From: Verrucomicrobiota bacterium
Lineage (GTDB): Bacteria; Verrucomicrobiota; Verrucomicrobiia; Opitutales; Opitutaceae
Assembly (NCBI GenBank): GCA_025363395.1
Contig: JANYDX010000232.1
Location: forward strand, 1 to 41,847
Direction of reading: 5' to 3'
DNA length: 41,847 bases
Shown here one piece after another: positions 1-8,990 of the stretch (position 1 is the stretch's first letter; each line of letters starts with the position of its first letter). The notes under the pieces were generated by a model. It did no database searches. It saw nothing but the letters and a program-made list of their open reading frames with translations, and was not told the DNA's origin. A program made the translations under genes and the position numbers.

Positions 1-1033
1 CCAGCTCGAAGCGGTGGCGTTCGCCGTAAAGTTCCAGCAGACGCGCCCGCGTGTTGCCGAGACCGATGCCTTCGCGGGTGAATCCGCCCGGGGGCTGGCC
101 GCCGCCGTTATCCCGCACCACCAACTCGACAAACCCGGGCGTACGTCGCGCGCTGAGCACGAGCTGGCCGGTCCGGACATGGGGCTCGATGCCGTGGCGA
201 ATCGCATTTTCCACCAGCGGTTGAAGAATGAGACTGGGCACGTCCGTCTCGAGCGCCGCCGGATCGATCTCGAACCTGACCGACAGCCGGTCGCGAAAAC
301 GGATGCGCTCGATCTCCAGGTATTTTTCGATGAACGAAATTTCCTCGCTCAGCCGCGTGAGGGGCTGGCCCGGATGGCTCATCGTCAGGCGCAGCAGCTC
401 GCCGAGGCGCACCAACATCTTGTCGGCGGCATGCACGTCGCTGTGCATGAGCGACGCGATGCCGTTCAGGGTGTTGAACAGGAAATGCGGTTTGAGCTGG
501 CGCAACAATGCCTGCAGCCGCGCCTCGGCCAGATGCTTTTCCAATTCCAGGTTGTGCACCGTGCGTTCGTGGTACTTGCGGTAATAGTCGATCGCGTGGC
601 TGACGGAAATAATCACGCCGTAGATCAATAGATTGAAGGGAAACGTCGTCACCAGCAGCGGACGGAAAATCTCCAGGAAAGTCACCGGCTCGTGGATGAG
701 CAGGCTGTGCAGCTGGCCCACCCCGGCGCGCACCAACACATACACCAGGGAAGTGATCAACGCGGCCACGACATGGATGCCCGCCGTGCGCCACGGTTTT
801 CCACCCTCGGGCGGAAAGCGCCGCGCAAACATCAGGATCGGCACCGACAAAATCGCCCACACATACCAGTCCGCCAAAGTGTAACTGATCGCCTGACCCC
901 AGGTCACCGACCGGCCCAGCAGCGTATTCGACAGATAAAACTGACTCGCAAAGGCCAGCCCGACCAGCGTCCAAAAGACACCCGCGCCCGCCAGGCGGGG
1001 CAGCGAACGGGAAAGCGGGCGGGAGTCAGACAT
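1..1033 (-). CDS. LytS/YehU-type sensor histidine kinase (His_kinase + HATPase), partial; C-terminus beyond window start
   Basis: Own translation of the minus strand from ATG at 1033: MSDSRPLSRSLPRLAGAGVFWTLVGLAF...ARLQALLRQLKPHFLFNTLNGIASLMHSD...LILQPLVENAIRHGIEP...GIGLGNTRARLLELYGERHRFEL, open to the edge. The motifs LKPHFLFNTLN and PLVENAIRHG are diagnostic of the His_kinase family. Missing from the ORF track because the stop lies outside the window. Confidence 0.93.
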   Translation of the reverse strand, partial: MSDSRPLSRSLPRLAGAGVFWTLVGLAFASQFYLSNTLLGRSVTWGQAISYTLADWYVWAILSVPILMFARRFPPEGGKPWRTAGIHVVAALITSLVYVLVRAGVGQLHSLLIHEPVTFLEIFRPLLVTTFPFNLLIYGVIISVSHAIDYYRKYHERTVHNLELEKHLAEARLQALLRQLKPHFLFNTLNGIASLMHSDVHAADKMLVRLGELLRLTMSHPGQPLTRLSEEISFIEKYLEIERIRFRDRLSVRFEIDPAALETDVPSLILQPLVENAIRHGIEPHVRTGQLVLSARRTPGFVELVVRDNGGGQPPGGFTREGIGLGNTRARLLELYGERHRFEL

Positions 1034-1076
1034 CGCTAAAATGGTTTGCGGTGGATGAAGGATAGACAAGCAATAC

Positions 1077-2843
1077 GTGTCCACGCCCTTTCACGCTTTT
1101 CTGGTGAGCACCGCCCTCCCTCCTCCCAAGCTTCCCCCCGCCCCCCGCCCCGCCGGGCCGGCGGATCGCGCCGCCATGCCGCCCTTGGTGCCCGTGGTGC
1201 TGAGCCTCGTGATCACGGCCATCGGCTTGAGCGTGGCTTTCGCACGTTTCTTTCCCATCACCGGTCCGGCGCAACCCCTGCCCGCGGTCCGCTTTACCAA
1301 CATCACCGAACAGTCGGGCATCCGGTTTGTTCACCACGCTGGCGCGCAGGAATCGCCGACGACACTCGGCGGCGCCGTCGTGGTGTTCGACTACGACAAC
1401 GACGGTCACCCGGATCTTTTTTTCGTCAATGGCACCGCCTGGCCATGGGAGGATCTCGGCGCCTGGACCCACACCGCCGCCTGCACCCTCTATCACAACG
1501 ATGGCACCGGCCATTTCACCGACGTCTCGCAGGCGGCCGGCGTGGATTTTGTGATGCAAGGCATGGGCGCCACGGCGGGCGACTACGACAACGACGGCTT
1601 CCCCGATCTGTTCATCACCTGCCTGGGCGCGAACCATCTTTTGCACAACAAGGGCGATGGCACCTTTGAGGATGTTTCCCTCGCGGCCGGCGTCGCGGGC
1701 GATGATCATACGTGGAGCACGGGCGCCACCTGGATCGATTACGACGGAGACGGGCTGCTTGATTTGGTGGTCGTCCACTATGCGCGCTGGCCGGAGGAAG
1801 TTCCGGTCGCCATGGCATTCAGCATTGCCGACATCGGCCGCTCCTACGGTGCGCCCACGGGATTCATCGGCGCGCTACCTTCCGTTTATCACAATCAAGG
1901 CCACGGAAAATTTGCGCTCGTTCCCGGTGCGGCCGGCTTGCGCAACATCGATGCGCAAACCGGCATGCCCGTGGCCAAGGGCCTGGCGGTGGTGCCGGTC
2001 GACGCCAATGGCGACGGCAAGCTCGACCTGCTCTTTTCCTACCACACCAGCGAAAATGCGCTCTTCCTCAATCAGGGCGACGGCACTTTTAGAAAATTGG
2101 CGTTCGGGACGAATGTCCGTCGCGAAGGCGCGGCCGCCGGAGTGGCTTCGGCGAGCATGCTGCCGTTGGGAAACACGGCGGACACCGACGAACGTCTGGC
2201 TGCGTTTCAATCGGTCAGCGCGCTCGACGCAAACAAGTCCACCGACCAACAACTCCTCTTGCGCGGCAAATTCGGCGCAGCGCTGCTGGACTACGAATTC
2301 AACGGCCACCCCGCTGTTTTCTCCGGGAACGCCCGCGCCGAACCCGACGTGAACAAATTTGAATTAGGCCGGGATTTTTCCGCGCCATTGGAATTACTGC
2401 TCACTCGCAACAACCACTGGCTGCCCGCGCCCGCCGCCGAGGGCGGGAATTGGGCGAATGCCATCGTGGCCCGCGGCATCGCCGTGGCGGACATCGACGG
2501 CGACGGCGACAGCGACATCATCATCGCGCAAAATAACGGACCCGCAATCATCCTGCGCAACGACCAGCGCAGCGGACTGCCGTGGTTGCGGTTGAAGTTG
2601 ATTGCGACCCGCAGCCAGCCTGACGCCGGCGGCGCCCGGGTGGAAGTGCGCACACCCCGCCGCATCCTGACTCGCACTGTCGCGCCCGCGATGGGTTTCA
2701 TGGCCCAATCGGAATCCACGCTGACCTTCGGCCTCGGGGAAGACACGCGCGTGCAAAAAATTGTGATTCAGTGGCCCTCCGGCCAGCGTCAGGAACTCCG
2801 CCCCACCGCGATCAACCAGACGGTAACGATTCGCGAACCGTGA
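1077..2843 (+). CDS. FG-GAP/VCBS repeat protein with C-terminal ASPIC/UnbV domain (CRTAC1-like)
   Basis: Repeated DYDNDGHPDLFFVNG / DYDNDGFPDLFITCLG / DYDGDGLLDLVVV / DANGDGKLDLLFS / DIDGDGDSDIIIA calcium-binding repeats; C-term GARVEVRTPRRILTRTVAPAMGFMAQSESTLTFGLG...IQWPSGQRQELRP. True start may be ATG 1176, which precedes a hydrophobic signal/anchor segment. Confidence 0.9.
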   Translation: MSTPFHAFLVSTALPPPKLPPAPRPAGPADRAAMPPLVPVVLSLVITAIGLSVAFARFFPITGPAQPLPAVRFTNITEQSGIRFVHHAGAQESPTTLGGAVVVFDYDNDGHPDLFFVNGTAWPWEDLGAWTHTAACTLYHNDGTGHFTDVSQAAGVDFVMQGMGATAGDYDNDGFPDLFITCLGANHLLHNKGDGTFEDVSLAAGVAGDDHTWSTGATWIDYDGDGLLDLVVVHYARWPEEVPVAMAFSIADIGRSYGAPTGFIGALPSVYHNQGHGKFALVPGAAGLRNIDAQTGMPVAKGLAVVPVDANGDGKLDLLFSYHTSENALFLNQGDGTFRKLAFGTNVRREGAAAGVASASMLPLGNTADTDERLAAFQSVSALDANKSTDQQLLLRGKFGAALLDYEFNGHPAVFSGNARAEPDVNKFELGRDFSAPLELLLTRNNHWLPAPAAEGGNWANAIVARGIAVADIDGDGDSDIIIAQNNGPAIILRNDQRSGLPWLRLKLIATRSQPDAGGARVEVRTPRRILTRTVAPAMGFMAQSESTLTFGLGEDTRVQKIVIQWPSGQRQELRPTAINQTVTIREP

Positions 2844-3402
2844 AGCGGGTGGCGTGGCAATCCTGCCCTCCAATTCGCCCGCCCGTGTGCATCGAATTCC
2901 TGACTCCACTCCTGTTCTCCCCCCGCTCCCCGCCATCCTCTCACGTGCGACCACCCCGATCTGTTCGTCATATAATAGATGACAAGCAGTTCGCTCTCTC
3001 GGTTGGCACCCTTTGCGTGCGGGCAGCGCTGGCGCGTGCATTTCTCCGCCGGGAAACTTGATCCGGTGGCGGGTGGAGCTCTGGCCAGCGCGTGATTGGT
3101 GTCGATGGGAGGTCAGGATTTATACCTGGCGCGTTTCCAGCCCGGTCTTTTTTTAAGAGAAGCAGATTTAATCGGAAATACGCGGAGACCCGGACGCGCA
3201 TGATGTCCTGCGGCCCTCCGCCTACAATTGTACCACACACCCTCATATCTCGTGCTGTCTGCCGCTGCGTTACGCGGCTTGTCCGCAAAGAGCTGCCTCT
3301 GATCATCCAGTAAGTTGCCGCGATCGCCACGTTCCGCGATTTCTTGCGCAACCTGCACTCGCCCACGAAGCGCGCATGGGGGCAACGGCGGTTGAGAAGA
3401 TT

Positions 3403-5811
3403 TCAGGGAAAACGCAGGGATTGTTCGCCCGACTTCAATTCCGTCCGCTGGCTTTTCCAGATGAAGGTCCCGGTTACGCCAGGCGGGAGGAAAATTTTTG
3501 CCTGCAATCCCTCGTTCTCCCGCACCAGCGAAACTGAAATCTCGCCCTTCGGATGCATCACTTTGCCTTCGGCGTGCTGCAACTGGCCAAGATGGGGTTC
3601 GATCCGGACGGTCGCAAAACCCGGCGAGGCCGGCTCGATGCCGCAGACCGTCGCCAATAACTCATAAACCGGCGACGCACTCCACGCGTGGCAGTCGGAT
3701 CGCGTTGGATCGGGCTGTTCGGCAAAGGTCGTGAGCCCTCTTGCGAGCATGTCATGCCACGGCCCCAACATCGCGAGATACTCTTCGCCCAGCCCCGTCT
3801 GCTTCATCGCGCGAAGCAGGTAGAAACGGAAATAGGTGGAGGCCTGAATGAGCGAAGTGTCGTGGGCCACGCGGCCGATTAACTCGCGCGCCGCTTCGCC
3901 TTCGATGGCGCCCGACAACACCGCCAACACATTGGCATGCTGACTGAAGCTCCGTTTCCCGGGCGTGTCCGCGAAGAGCCGGCGTTGATCATCCCAGCAC
4001 AGTTTTCTCACCGCCTCGCGCAATCCGGCGGCGAGCTGCTCGTGATGCCTCGCCCGATCCTCCTGGCCAAAGGCGCGCGCCAACTCCGCGGCGTGCTGGA
4101 GCGTGGCGGCCAACTGAAGCGAGACGATGGCCGAACCGCCTTCGCGCGCGCCAGCGGGTGTGCCGCCATAACCGAGGGTCTCGTTCCAGGGCCACTCCTT
4201 GGTCCAATCGACAAAAGTCCAGTAAGGAAGCGGCCCCAGCAGCCCGGTTTCCGGGTCGATCCTTTGCTCGAACCAGCCGAGCACGTTTTCCATGCCGGGC
4301 AGCCGCGCCCGGAGAAAAGCATCGTCCTCGCGGTGCCACCAGTAGTCGTGGATCATATCGATCCAGAAGAGCGAAAACGTGTTGATCACCTGCGGACTGA
4401 CCGACGGATAGCGACTCTGCGTCAGACCATCGGGCAGGCGCGAGCGATCAAAGAGCTCGATCGCATTGCGCATCAGACGATCATCGCCGGACACATAAAG
4501 GGAAATTAGGCTCTGGATGCGCGTGTCGCCGATGTACTGGAGCTGTTCGTAGTACGGACAGTCCACGTAGGTTTCAAACGCGCAGAGCCGCGCCGTGCGC
4601 CAGCCCGTGGTCCAGAGGCGCGTCAGCGCGGGATCATCGCTGCCAAATGATCCGCGCTCCTGAAAGGGATAAGCCGTGAACACGCCGTGCAAATCTTCGA
4701 CGACCAGCGGGGCCTCGCCGGCCGCGATATCGAGTTGGAGATAACGGTACGTGCGAAAATCCAGCGGTGCAAAATGCCGGTGCGCTCCACCGTCAGGCCG
4801 GAATTCATCGCTCACGCCGACGATCTCGCGGTGATCGATCTCATCGCGGTTTCCCTTTTTGCCGGATTGATCAACGAGGGCTTCGGCATAGGTCAGCGTG
4901 ACGCGTCCACCTTTGCCACCGCTCACCGTGAGCTGCGGAAACCCGTTGGTTTCAAATCCCTGGTCGAGCAGCACGGTAGCCTTGGTGCGGGCCGGCACCG
5001 TCAGTGGTGTTTTGCCCGCAAGAAAATCCGTCGCGGGCTGGACACCGCTGGCGCGTCGCACCCGGGCGAGCCGGAGCGGAGTTTCTTCCATGAGCGGGAT
5101 TGATCGTGGATTGAGCCACCAGCTCACATCTGTGCCCCAACCCTGGGGAATGCCGTGGCCCAGCAACCGGACCGCCGGCCAGGCCTGATCGTCGAACTCC
5201 GCAGTTTCCCAACCCCAGGGATGCAGCGCTCCTTCCACGCGATCACCCGGGCCGATCACGATAAAGGTTTTGAGTCGGGCCCGGTCGGGCGGAAAAGGAC
5301 GATACGCATCATCGCGAAACACTTTCCAGGACTCATTGGTGTCGACGGCTCGCTCGGTCTCGGTGTCGCCTTGTAATAAAAAGCCCGTCCGCAGACTCAC
5401 GATGGCGTAAGGCGCATCCTCGCCGTAGCTCCAAACCTGCGCGGCGACGATATTTTTGCCTTCGTGCAACCACGGCGCGAGATCGACGCTTTCGTAGCGC
5501 CAGACCAGCGGATCGCTGCGCTGTGGACCGAAGCTGACCGAATGACCGTTCACGAAAAGCCGGTACCGTGAATCTCCCGTGACGTGGACGAGGAACTTTT
5601 CCGGTGGCCGGGCGAGATCGAGCTGCTTCCGAAAAAGATAAACCCCGTATTCATTTTTCGGTGCGGCCGGATGAGTGACCCAAAAGGCGGGCCACCGCTC
5701 CGTGAGCAAATGGGCGGAAGGCGTCGGCAAGCCACTGCCTGAAAAATTTTGGGGCGCGGCGAAAGCGCTCACGGCAAACAACAGAAATAAAACAACGCGT
5801 AGCTGCATGGG
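3403..5811 (-). CDS. Alpha-L-rhamnosidase, GH78-like, secreted
   Basis: Frame of ORF 3403..5859; start chosen at MQLRVVLFLLFAVSAFAA (signal peptide). Contains YVDCPYYEQLQYIGDTRIQSL and other features of the bacterial rhamnosidase six-hairpin domain. Confidence 0.88.
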   Translation of the reverse strand, partial: PMQLRVVLFLLFAVSAFAAPQNFSGSGLPTPSAHLLTERWPAFWVTHPAAPKNEYGVYLFRKQLDLARPPEKFLVHVTGDSRYRLFVNGHSVSFGPQRSDPLVWRYESVDLAPWLHEGKNIVAAQVWSYGEDAPYAIVSLRTGFLLQGDTETERAVDTNESWKVFRDDAYRPFPPDRARLKTFIVIGPGDRVEGALHPWGWETAEFDDQAWPAVRLLGHGIPQGWGTDVSWWLNPRSIPLMEETPLRLARVRRASGVQPATDFLAGKTPLTVPARTKATVLLDQGFETNGFPQLTVSGGKGGRVTLTYAEALVDQSGKKGNRDEIDHREIVGVSDEFRPDGGAHRHFAPLDFRTYRYLQLDIAAGEAPLVVEDLHGVFTAYPFQERGSFGSDDPALTRLWTTGWRTARLCAFETYVDCPYYEQLQYIGDTRIQSLISLYVSGDDRLMRNAIELFDRSRLPDGLTQSRYPSVSPQVINTFSLFWIDMIHDYWWHREDDAFLRARLPGMENVLGWFEQRIDPETGLLGPLPYWTFVDWTKEWPWNETLGYGGTPAGAREGGSAIVSLQLAATLQHAAELARAFGQEDRARHHEQLAAGLREAVRKLCWDDQRRLFADTPGKRSFSQHANVLAVLSGAIEGEAARELIGRVAHDTSLIQASTYFRFYLLRAMKQTGLGEEYLAMLGPWHDMLARGLTTFAEQPDPTRSDCHAWSASPVYELLATVCGIEPASPGFATVRIEPHLGQLQHAEGKVMHPKGEISVSLVRENEGLQAKIFLPPGVTGTFIWKSQRTELKSGEQSLRFP

Positions 5812-5865
5812 AAAGGAGGACCGAAAACGTCGGCGGAGTCTGGCGCACAAAGAAGCCAACCTTTT

Positions 5866-5879
5866 CTTGAAATTTCAAG
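5866..5879. promoter_or_regulatory. 14-bp perfect palindrome CTTGAAATTTCAAG upstream of the GH78 gene (candidate operator)
   Basis: Read directly: cttgaaatttcaag, self-complementary, 55-68 bp upstream of the rhamnosidase start. Confidence 0.45.
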
Positions 5880-5903
5880 CCGCACCGGACAAGGCCCCAG
5901 CAA

Positions 5904-5939
5904 GCAGTTTGTCCCAGAAGGCCGGCAGCTTGTCCCAGA
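5904..5939. promoter_or_regulatory. Tandem direct repeat GCAG(T/C)TTGTCCCAGA x2, period 21 bp (candidate AraC/RhaS-type operator)
   Basis: gcagtttgtcccaga (5904-5918) and gcagcttgtcccaga (5925-5939), 14/15 identical, in the divergent intergenic region. Confidence 0.5.
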
Positions 5940-6025
5940 TCGATTGTCGTCCGGATTGAAATGATTGGCATTTCCTGGAATATTTTGCGTTACCCTCAGT
6001 TGCGCTCCCCCACCACGTTCGTCCT

Positions 6026-7090
6026 ATGAATATCCACCTCCTTCGCCTCGCTTCTCTTTTACTGTTTGGCGCCCTGTCGCTCCAAGGCCAGACCACCGCC
6101 GAAACGGTTACGCGCACTTATCACGTCGAGCAAAACGTCACCCTCTCGGACATCCCGCTCGGAGCAAAGGGCGTTAAATGGTGGATCTCGATTCCAAATG
6201 ATGATCGTTATCAGGAAGTGCTGGATTTCTCCGTCGTTTCGACCCCGGGCTCGTGGCGCACCGTTACCGAACCCGACCACGGCAACCGGTTTATTCTCGT
6301 CGAAGTCGCGACGCCCACGGCAAAATCCCTGGTGACGAAGGTCGACTTCACGTTGCGTCGACGTTCGGTTTTTACGGACATCGATTTGGCCAAGGTCGGC
6401 GCCATCACCGACTCCCACCGGCTTCTTTTTGTCGACGAGCTGCGCAAGGATGCCCCGCACATGCAAGTGACGCCTGATATCGCCAAAATGGCCAATGAGG
6501 CGTGCGGCAGCGAGGCCAACGTTGCTACGCAGGCCAAGCTCCTGCTCGGCAAGGTGGCCGATTATGCCGACCATTATTCGAAGGATCCATCGAAACCAAA
6601 ATGCGGCGTGGGTGACGCCGGCGACTGCATGACCAATGCGGGCGGCTGCTGCACCGACATGCACTCGTTGTTCATCGCCCTCGCCCGGTCCTGTGGGATT
6701 CCGGCCCGACTGCAGATGGGCTACCGCCTTCGCGAGGCCAATGACGGCAAGGAAGTTGATCCCGGCTATCGCTGCTGGGCCGAATATTTTGTGCCCGGCT
6801 ACGGGTGGGTCTCAGCCGACGTGGTGGAAGCAGACGACCCCAAGGGTCTGGGCCGCGCCCGCTGGTTCACCGGCCTGACGGAGCGCCGTCTTTGGCTGAA
6901 CGAAGGCCGCGAATTCGACCTGGCCGGCCGTGCGGTTACCAGTCACCGCGTCAACACGATGATTATCGGTTACGCGGAGATCGATGGCGTGGAAGCCCGG
7001 GTGCTCCCCGCCGGCGAGCTGGCGGCGCAACTCAGCCGCACCGTGCGCTACACCGAACTCAAGTCGGTCCCCGCAGTGGCGGCGAAGTAA
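6026..7090 (+). CDS. Secreted transglutaminase-like domain protein
   Basis: Signal peptide MNIHLLRLASLLLFGALSLQGQ; core AGGCCTDMHSLFIALARSCGIPARLQMGYRL...YRCWAEYFVPGYGWVSADVVEAD (Cys-His-Asp transglutaminase core). Confidence 0.9.
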   Translation: MNIHLLRLASLLLFGALSLQGQTTAETVTRTYHVEQNVTLSDIPLGAKGVKWWISIPNDDRYQEVLDFSVVSTPGSWRTVTEPDHGNRFILVEVATPTAKSLVTKVDFTLRRRSVFTDIDLAKVGAITDSHRLLFVDELRKDAPHMQVTPDIAKMANEACGSEANVATQAKLLLGKVADYADHYSKDPSKPKCGVGDAGDCMTNAGGCCTDMHSLFIALARSCGIPARLQMGYRLREANDGKEVDPGYRCWAEYFVPGYGWVSADVVEADDPKGLGRARWFTGLTERRLWLNEGREFDLAGRAVTSHRVNTMIIGYAEIDGVEARVLPAGELAAQLSRTVRYTELKSVPAVAAK

Positions 7091-7532
7091 AGACCGCGAG
7101 ACTCATTGCGGCAACCGCTCTGCGGGCCCGAAGCCGAAGGCTGGGGCGGATTTCACTCCCCCACACGGCGACGGTCGACCACGGCGTCAAGCTCGGTCTC
7201 GCAAACTGCATTTCGGTTTCCGATCCCCCGTCGAGTTCCCCCGGTATTATTCAGACGAATGGCCGTTTGGCGCGCGCATCACCCGCGTCTTTTCGGAAAC
7301 GTGCTCGACTAATTGAAATGATTGAACTCCGCTGCTGCTCAAGGAAGCGGCTTGGAACAGGAGCTGCTTTGTTCCGACCGGTGTCGGGCCGATGGGCTCT
7401 CACCGAAATTCCATGGTTTGTCGGAAACCAAAATCTCGATTCCCAGAGCAAGCTCGACCGTCCATTTTCAATTTACGTTCAAACCATTCCACCGATACCC
7501 GGAAGTTTTTCAGAATATCGGACCAATCACGA

Positions 7533-8054
7533 ATGAACCCTTTAGTAGAATTCAGCTATCCGTTTGAAGCCTACGCGCCACTGGCCGTACGCCGGCCGTA
7601 TGTTTATAAAACCACGATAACCTTTGGGGACACCGATCTATTTCGGAGCGTTTACTTCCTCAACTACCTGAAGATTGCAGGGGTCGTTCGTGAACTTTGG
7701 GTTCGCGATTGCGTCCCCAATTTCGACCGCCACCTCGAAGACGGACTGTTGTTGATCACGCGCAACGTCTCCTGCGATTTCATCAAGCCCCTTTTTGTGT
7801 TCGATGTGATCCGCTGCGAAATGACGGTGGAGCGTCTGCGCATTACCAGCGCAGAACTGGTGTTTCATTTTTATAAGGATAACACCGACGAGTTGCATGC
7901 CATGGGACGACACAAAATCGTCCTCGCGGATCACACGCAAAAGCTCTGCCCCATGCCCAAGGATTTCCATGAGGCGGCAAAGAATATCTTGTGGGAAGTG
8001 GGCGATCCACCGCCGCGGAAGGTGCAGCCCAAAACGTCGATCGGCCTCCTGTAG
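7533..8054 (+). CDS. Hot-dog fold acyl-CoA thioesterase (4HBT / enediyne-thioesterase-like)
   Basis: MNPLVEFSYPFEAYAPLAVRRPYVYKTTITFGDTDLFRSVYFLNYLKIAGVVRELWVRD...; the FGDTDLFRSVYFLNYL segment is typical of 4HBT enzymes. Start at internal ATG 7533 of ORF 7392..8054. Confidence 0.75.
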   Translation: MNPLVEFSYPFEAYAPLAVRRPYVYKTTITFGDTDLFRSVYFLNYLKIAGVVRELWVRDCVPNFDRHLEDGLLLITRNVSCDFIKPLFVFDVIRCEMTVERLRITSAELVFHFYKDNTDELHAMGRHKIVLADHTQKLCPMPKDFHEAAKNILWEVGDPPPRKVQPKTSIGLL

Positions 8055-8074
8055 AGCCCTGCGACCGGTTTGGC

Positions 8075-8704
8075 TTAGGATTGCTGCCCCAAGGTTTCCA
8101 GCGCGAGGGTGACGGCGGCGGTGCGATTCTCCACCCCAAGCTTCATAAAAATGCTTTCCAGGTGTTTTTTCACCGTCGTCAGCTGAATGCCGAGAATGAT
8201 GCCGATTTCGGGATTCGTTTTGCCCTGCACCACCCAGGACAGGAGCTCGGCTTCGCGAGGCGTCAGACTCATGGCAACCGCCAGCGCCTCAGGCGTGGCA
8301 TCCGCCACGGTGGAAGCCCGGCCGGCACCAGCCTGCTTGCGGCGACGCAACCTTGCCTTGATTGCCGTGAACAATTCCGCCGGCTCGACCGGCTTGATCA
8401 GATAATCGTCGGCGCCGAGATTCATGCCCGTGCGCAAATCCTCGCGCTCACCCCAGCCGGTGAGAAAAATAAAAGGCAGATGCGCCGTGGCCGCGTCGGA
8501 GCGCAGCGATTCCAAAACACGGTGGCCGTTCATCTCCGGCATCGTGATGTCGCAAAGCACGAGATCCGGATGCTCCCTTTTCACCAACTCGACCCCTTCC
8601 CGGCCGTTGCGGGCTTCAATGGTCTGATATCCCTCGGATTCAAGCAGGGCACTCATGTGTTTCCGCATTTTTGCGTCATCCTCGATCACCAGAATTTTAT
8701 CCAC
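8075..8704 (-). CDS. Response regulator, REC + LuxR/NarL HTH
   Basis: MDKILVIEDDAKMRKHMSALLESEGYQTIEA...DLVLCDITMPEMNG...YLIKP; C-term LTPREAELLSWVVQGKTNPEIGIILGIQLTTVKKHLESIFMKLGVENRTAA. Confidence 0.95.
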   Translation of the reverse strand: MDKILVIEDDAKMRKHMSALLESEGYQTIEARNGREGVELVKREHPDLVLCDITMPEMNGHRVLESLRSDAATAHLPFIFLTGWGEREDLRTGMNLGADDYLIKPVEPAELFTAIKARLRRRKQAGAGRASTVADATPEALAVAMSLTPREAELLSWVVQGKTNPEIGIILGIQLTTVKKHLESIFMKLGVENRTAAVTLALETLGQQS

Positions 8705-8824
8705 GCCGAGAATTTGGGGCCGGGTTCGGCTAAAGTAAAGCGGACAGCGGTTTGATGGGCCGATGGACTAATATCCGGGCGGCCCATGGTGCACGAACCG
8801 TGATTTTGATAGGCTTACGACGCC

Positions 8825-8959
8825 ATGAACCTCATTTCCGCCCTCCCCGTCGCGCTGATTCAGCTGGCACCGGCCACGCAGGTCCTCGCCCTGTTCTTTG
8901 CCGGCTGGGTCCTGACCCTGTTTCTCGTCCTCCACCTCGACGGCAACCGCGCCCGCTAG
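8825..8959 (+). CDS. Small single-pass membrane protein (44 aa)
   Basis: Own translation: MNLISALPVALIQLAPATQVLALFFAGWVLTLFLVLHLDGNRAR*; strong hydrophobic helix; same strand, 31 bp upstream of the globin gene. Below the ORF track length cutoff. Confidence 0.5.
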   Translation: MNLISALPVALIQLAPATQVLALFFAGWVLTLFLVLHLDGNRAR

Positions 8960-8990
8960 GCGCTCGATCATTCAGCCAGCCATTCCCGCC

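Noticed and set aside
108-974. 288-aa minus-strand ORF given in the track
   Set aside because: Out of frame with the real LytS-type kinase, whose motifs (LKPHFLFNTLN, PLVENAIRHG) are in another minus frame that stays open to the window edge; composition is Arg/Pro/Gly-rich as in high-GC shadow ORFs.
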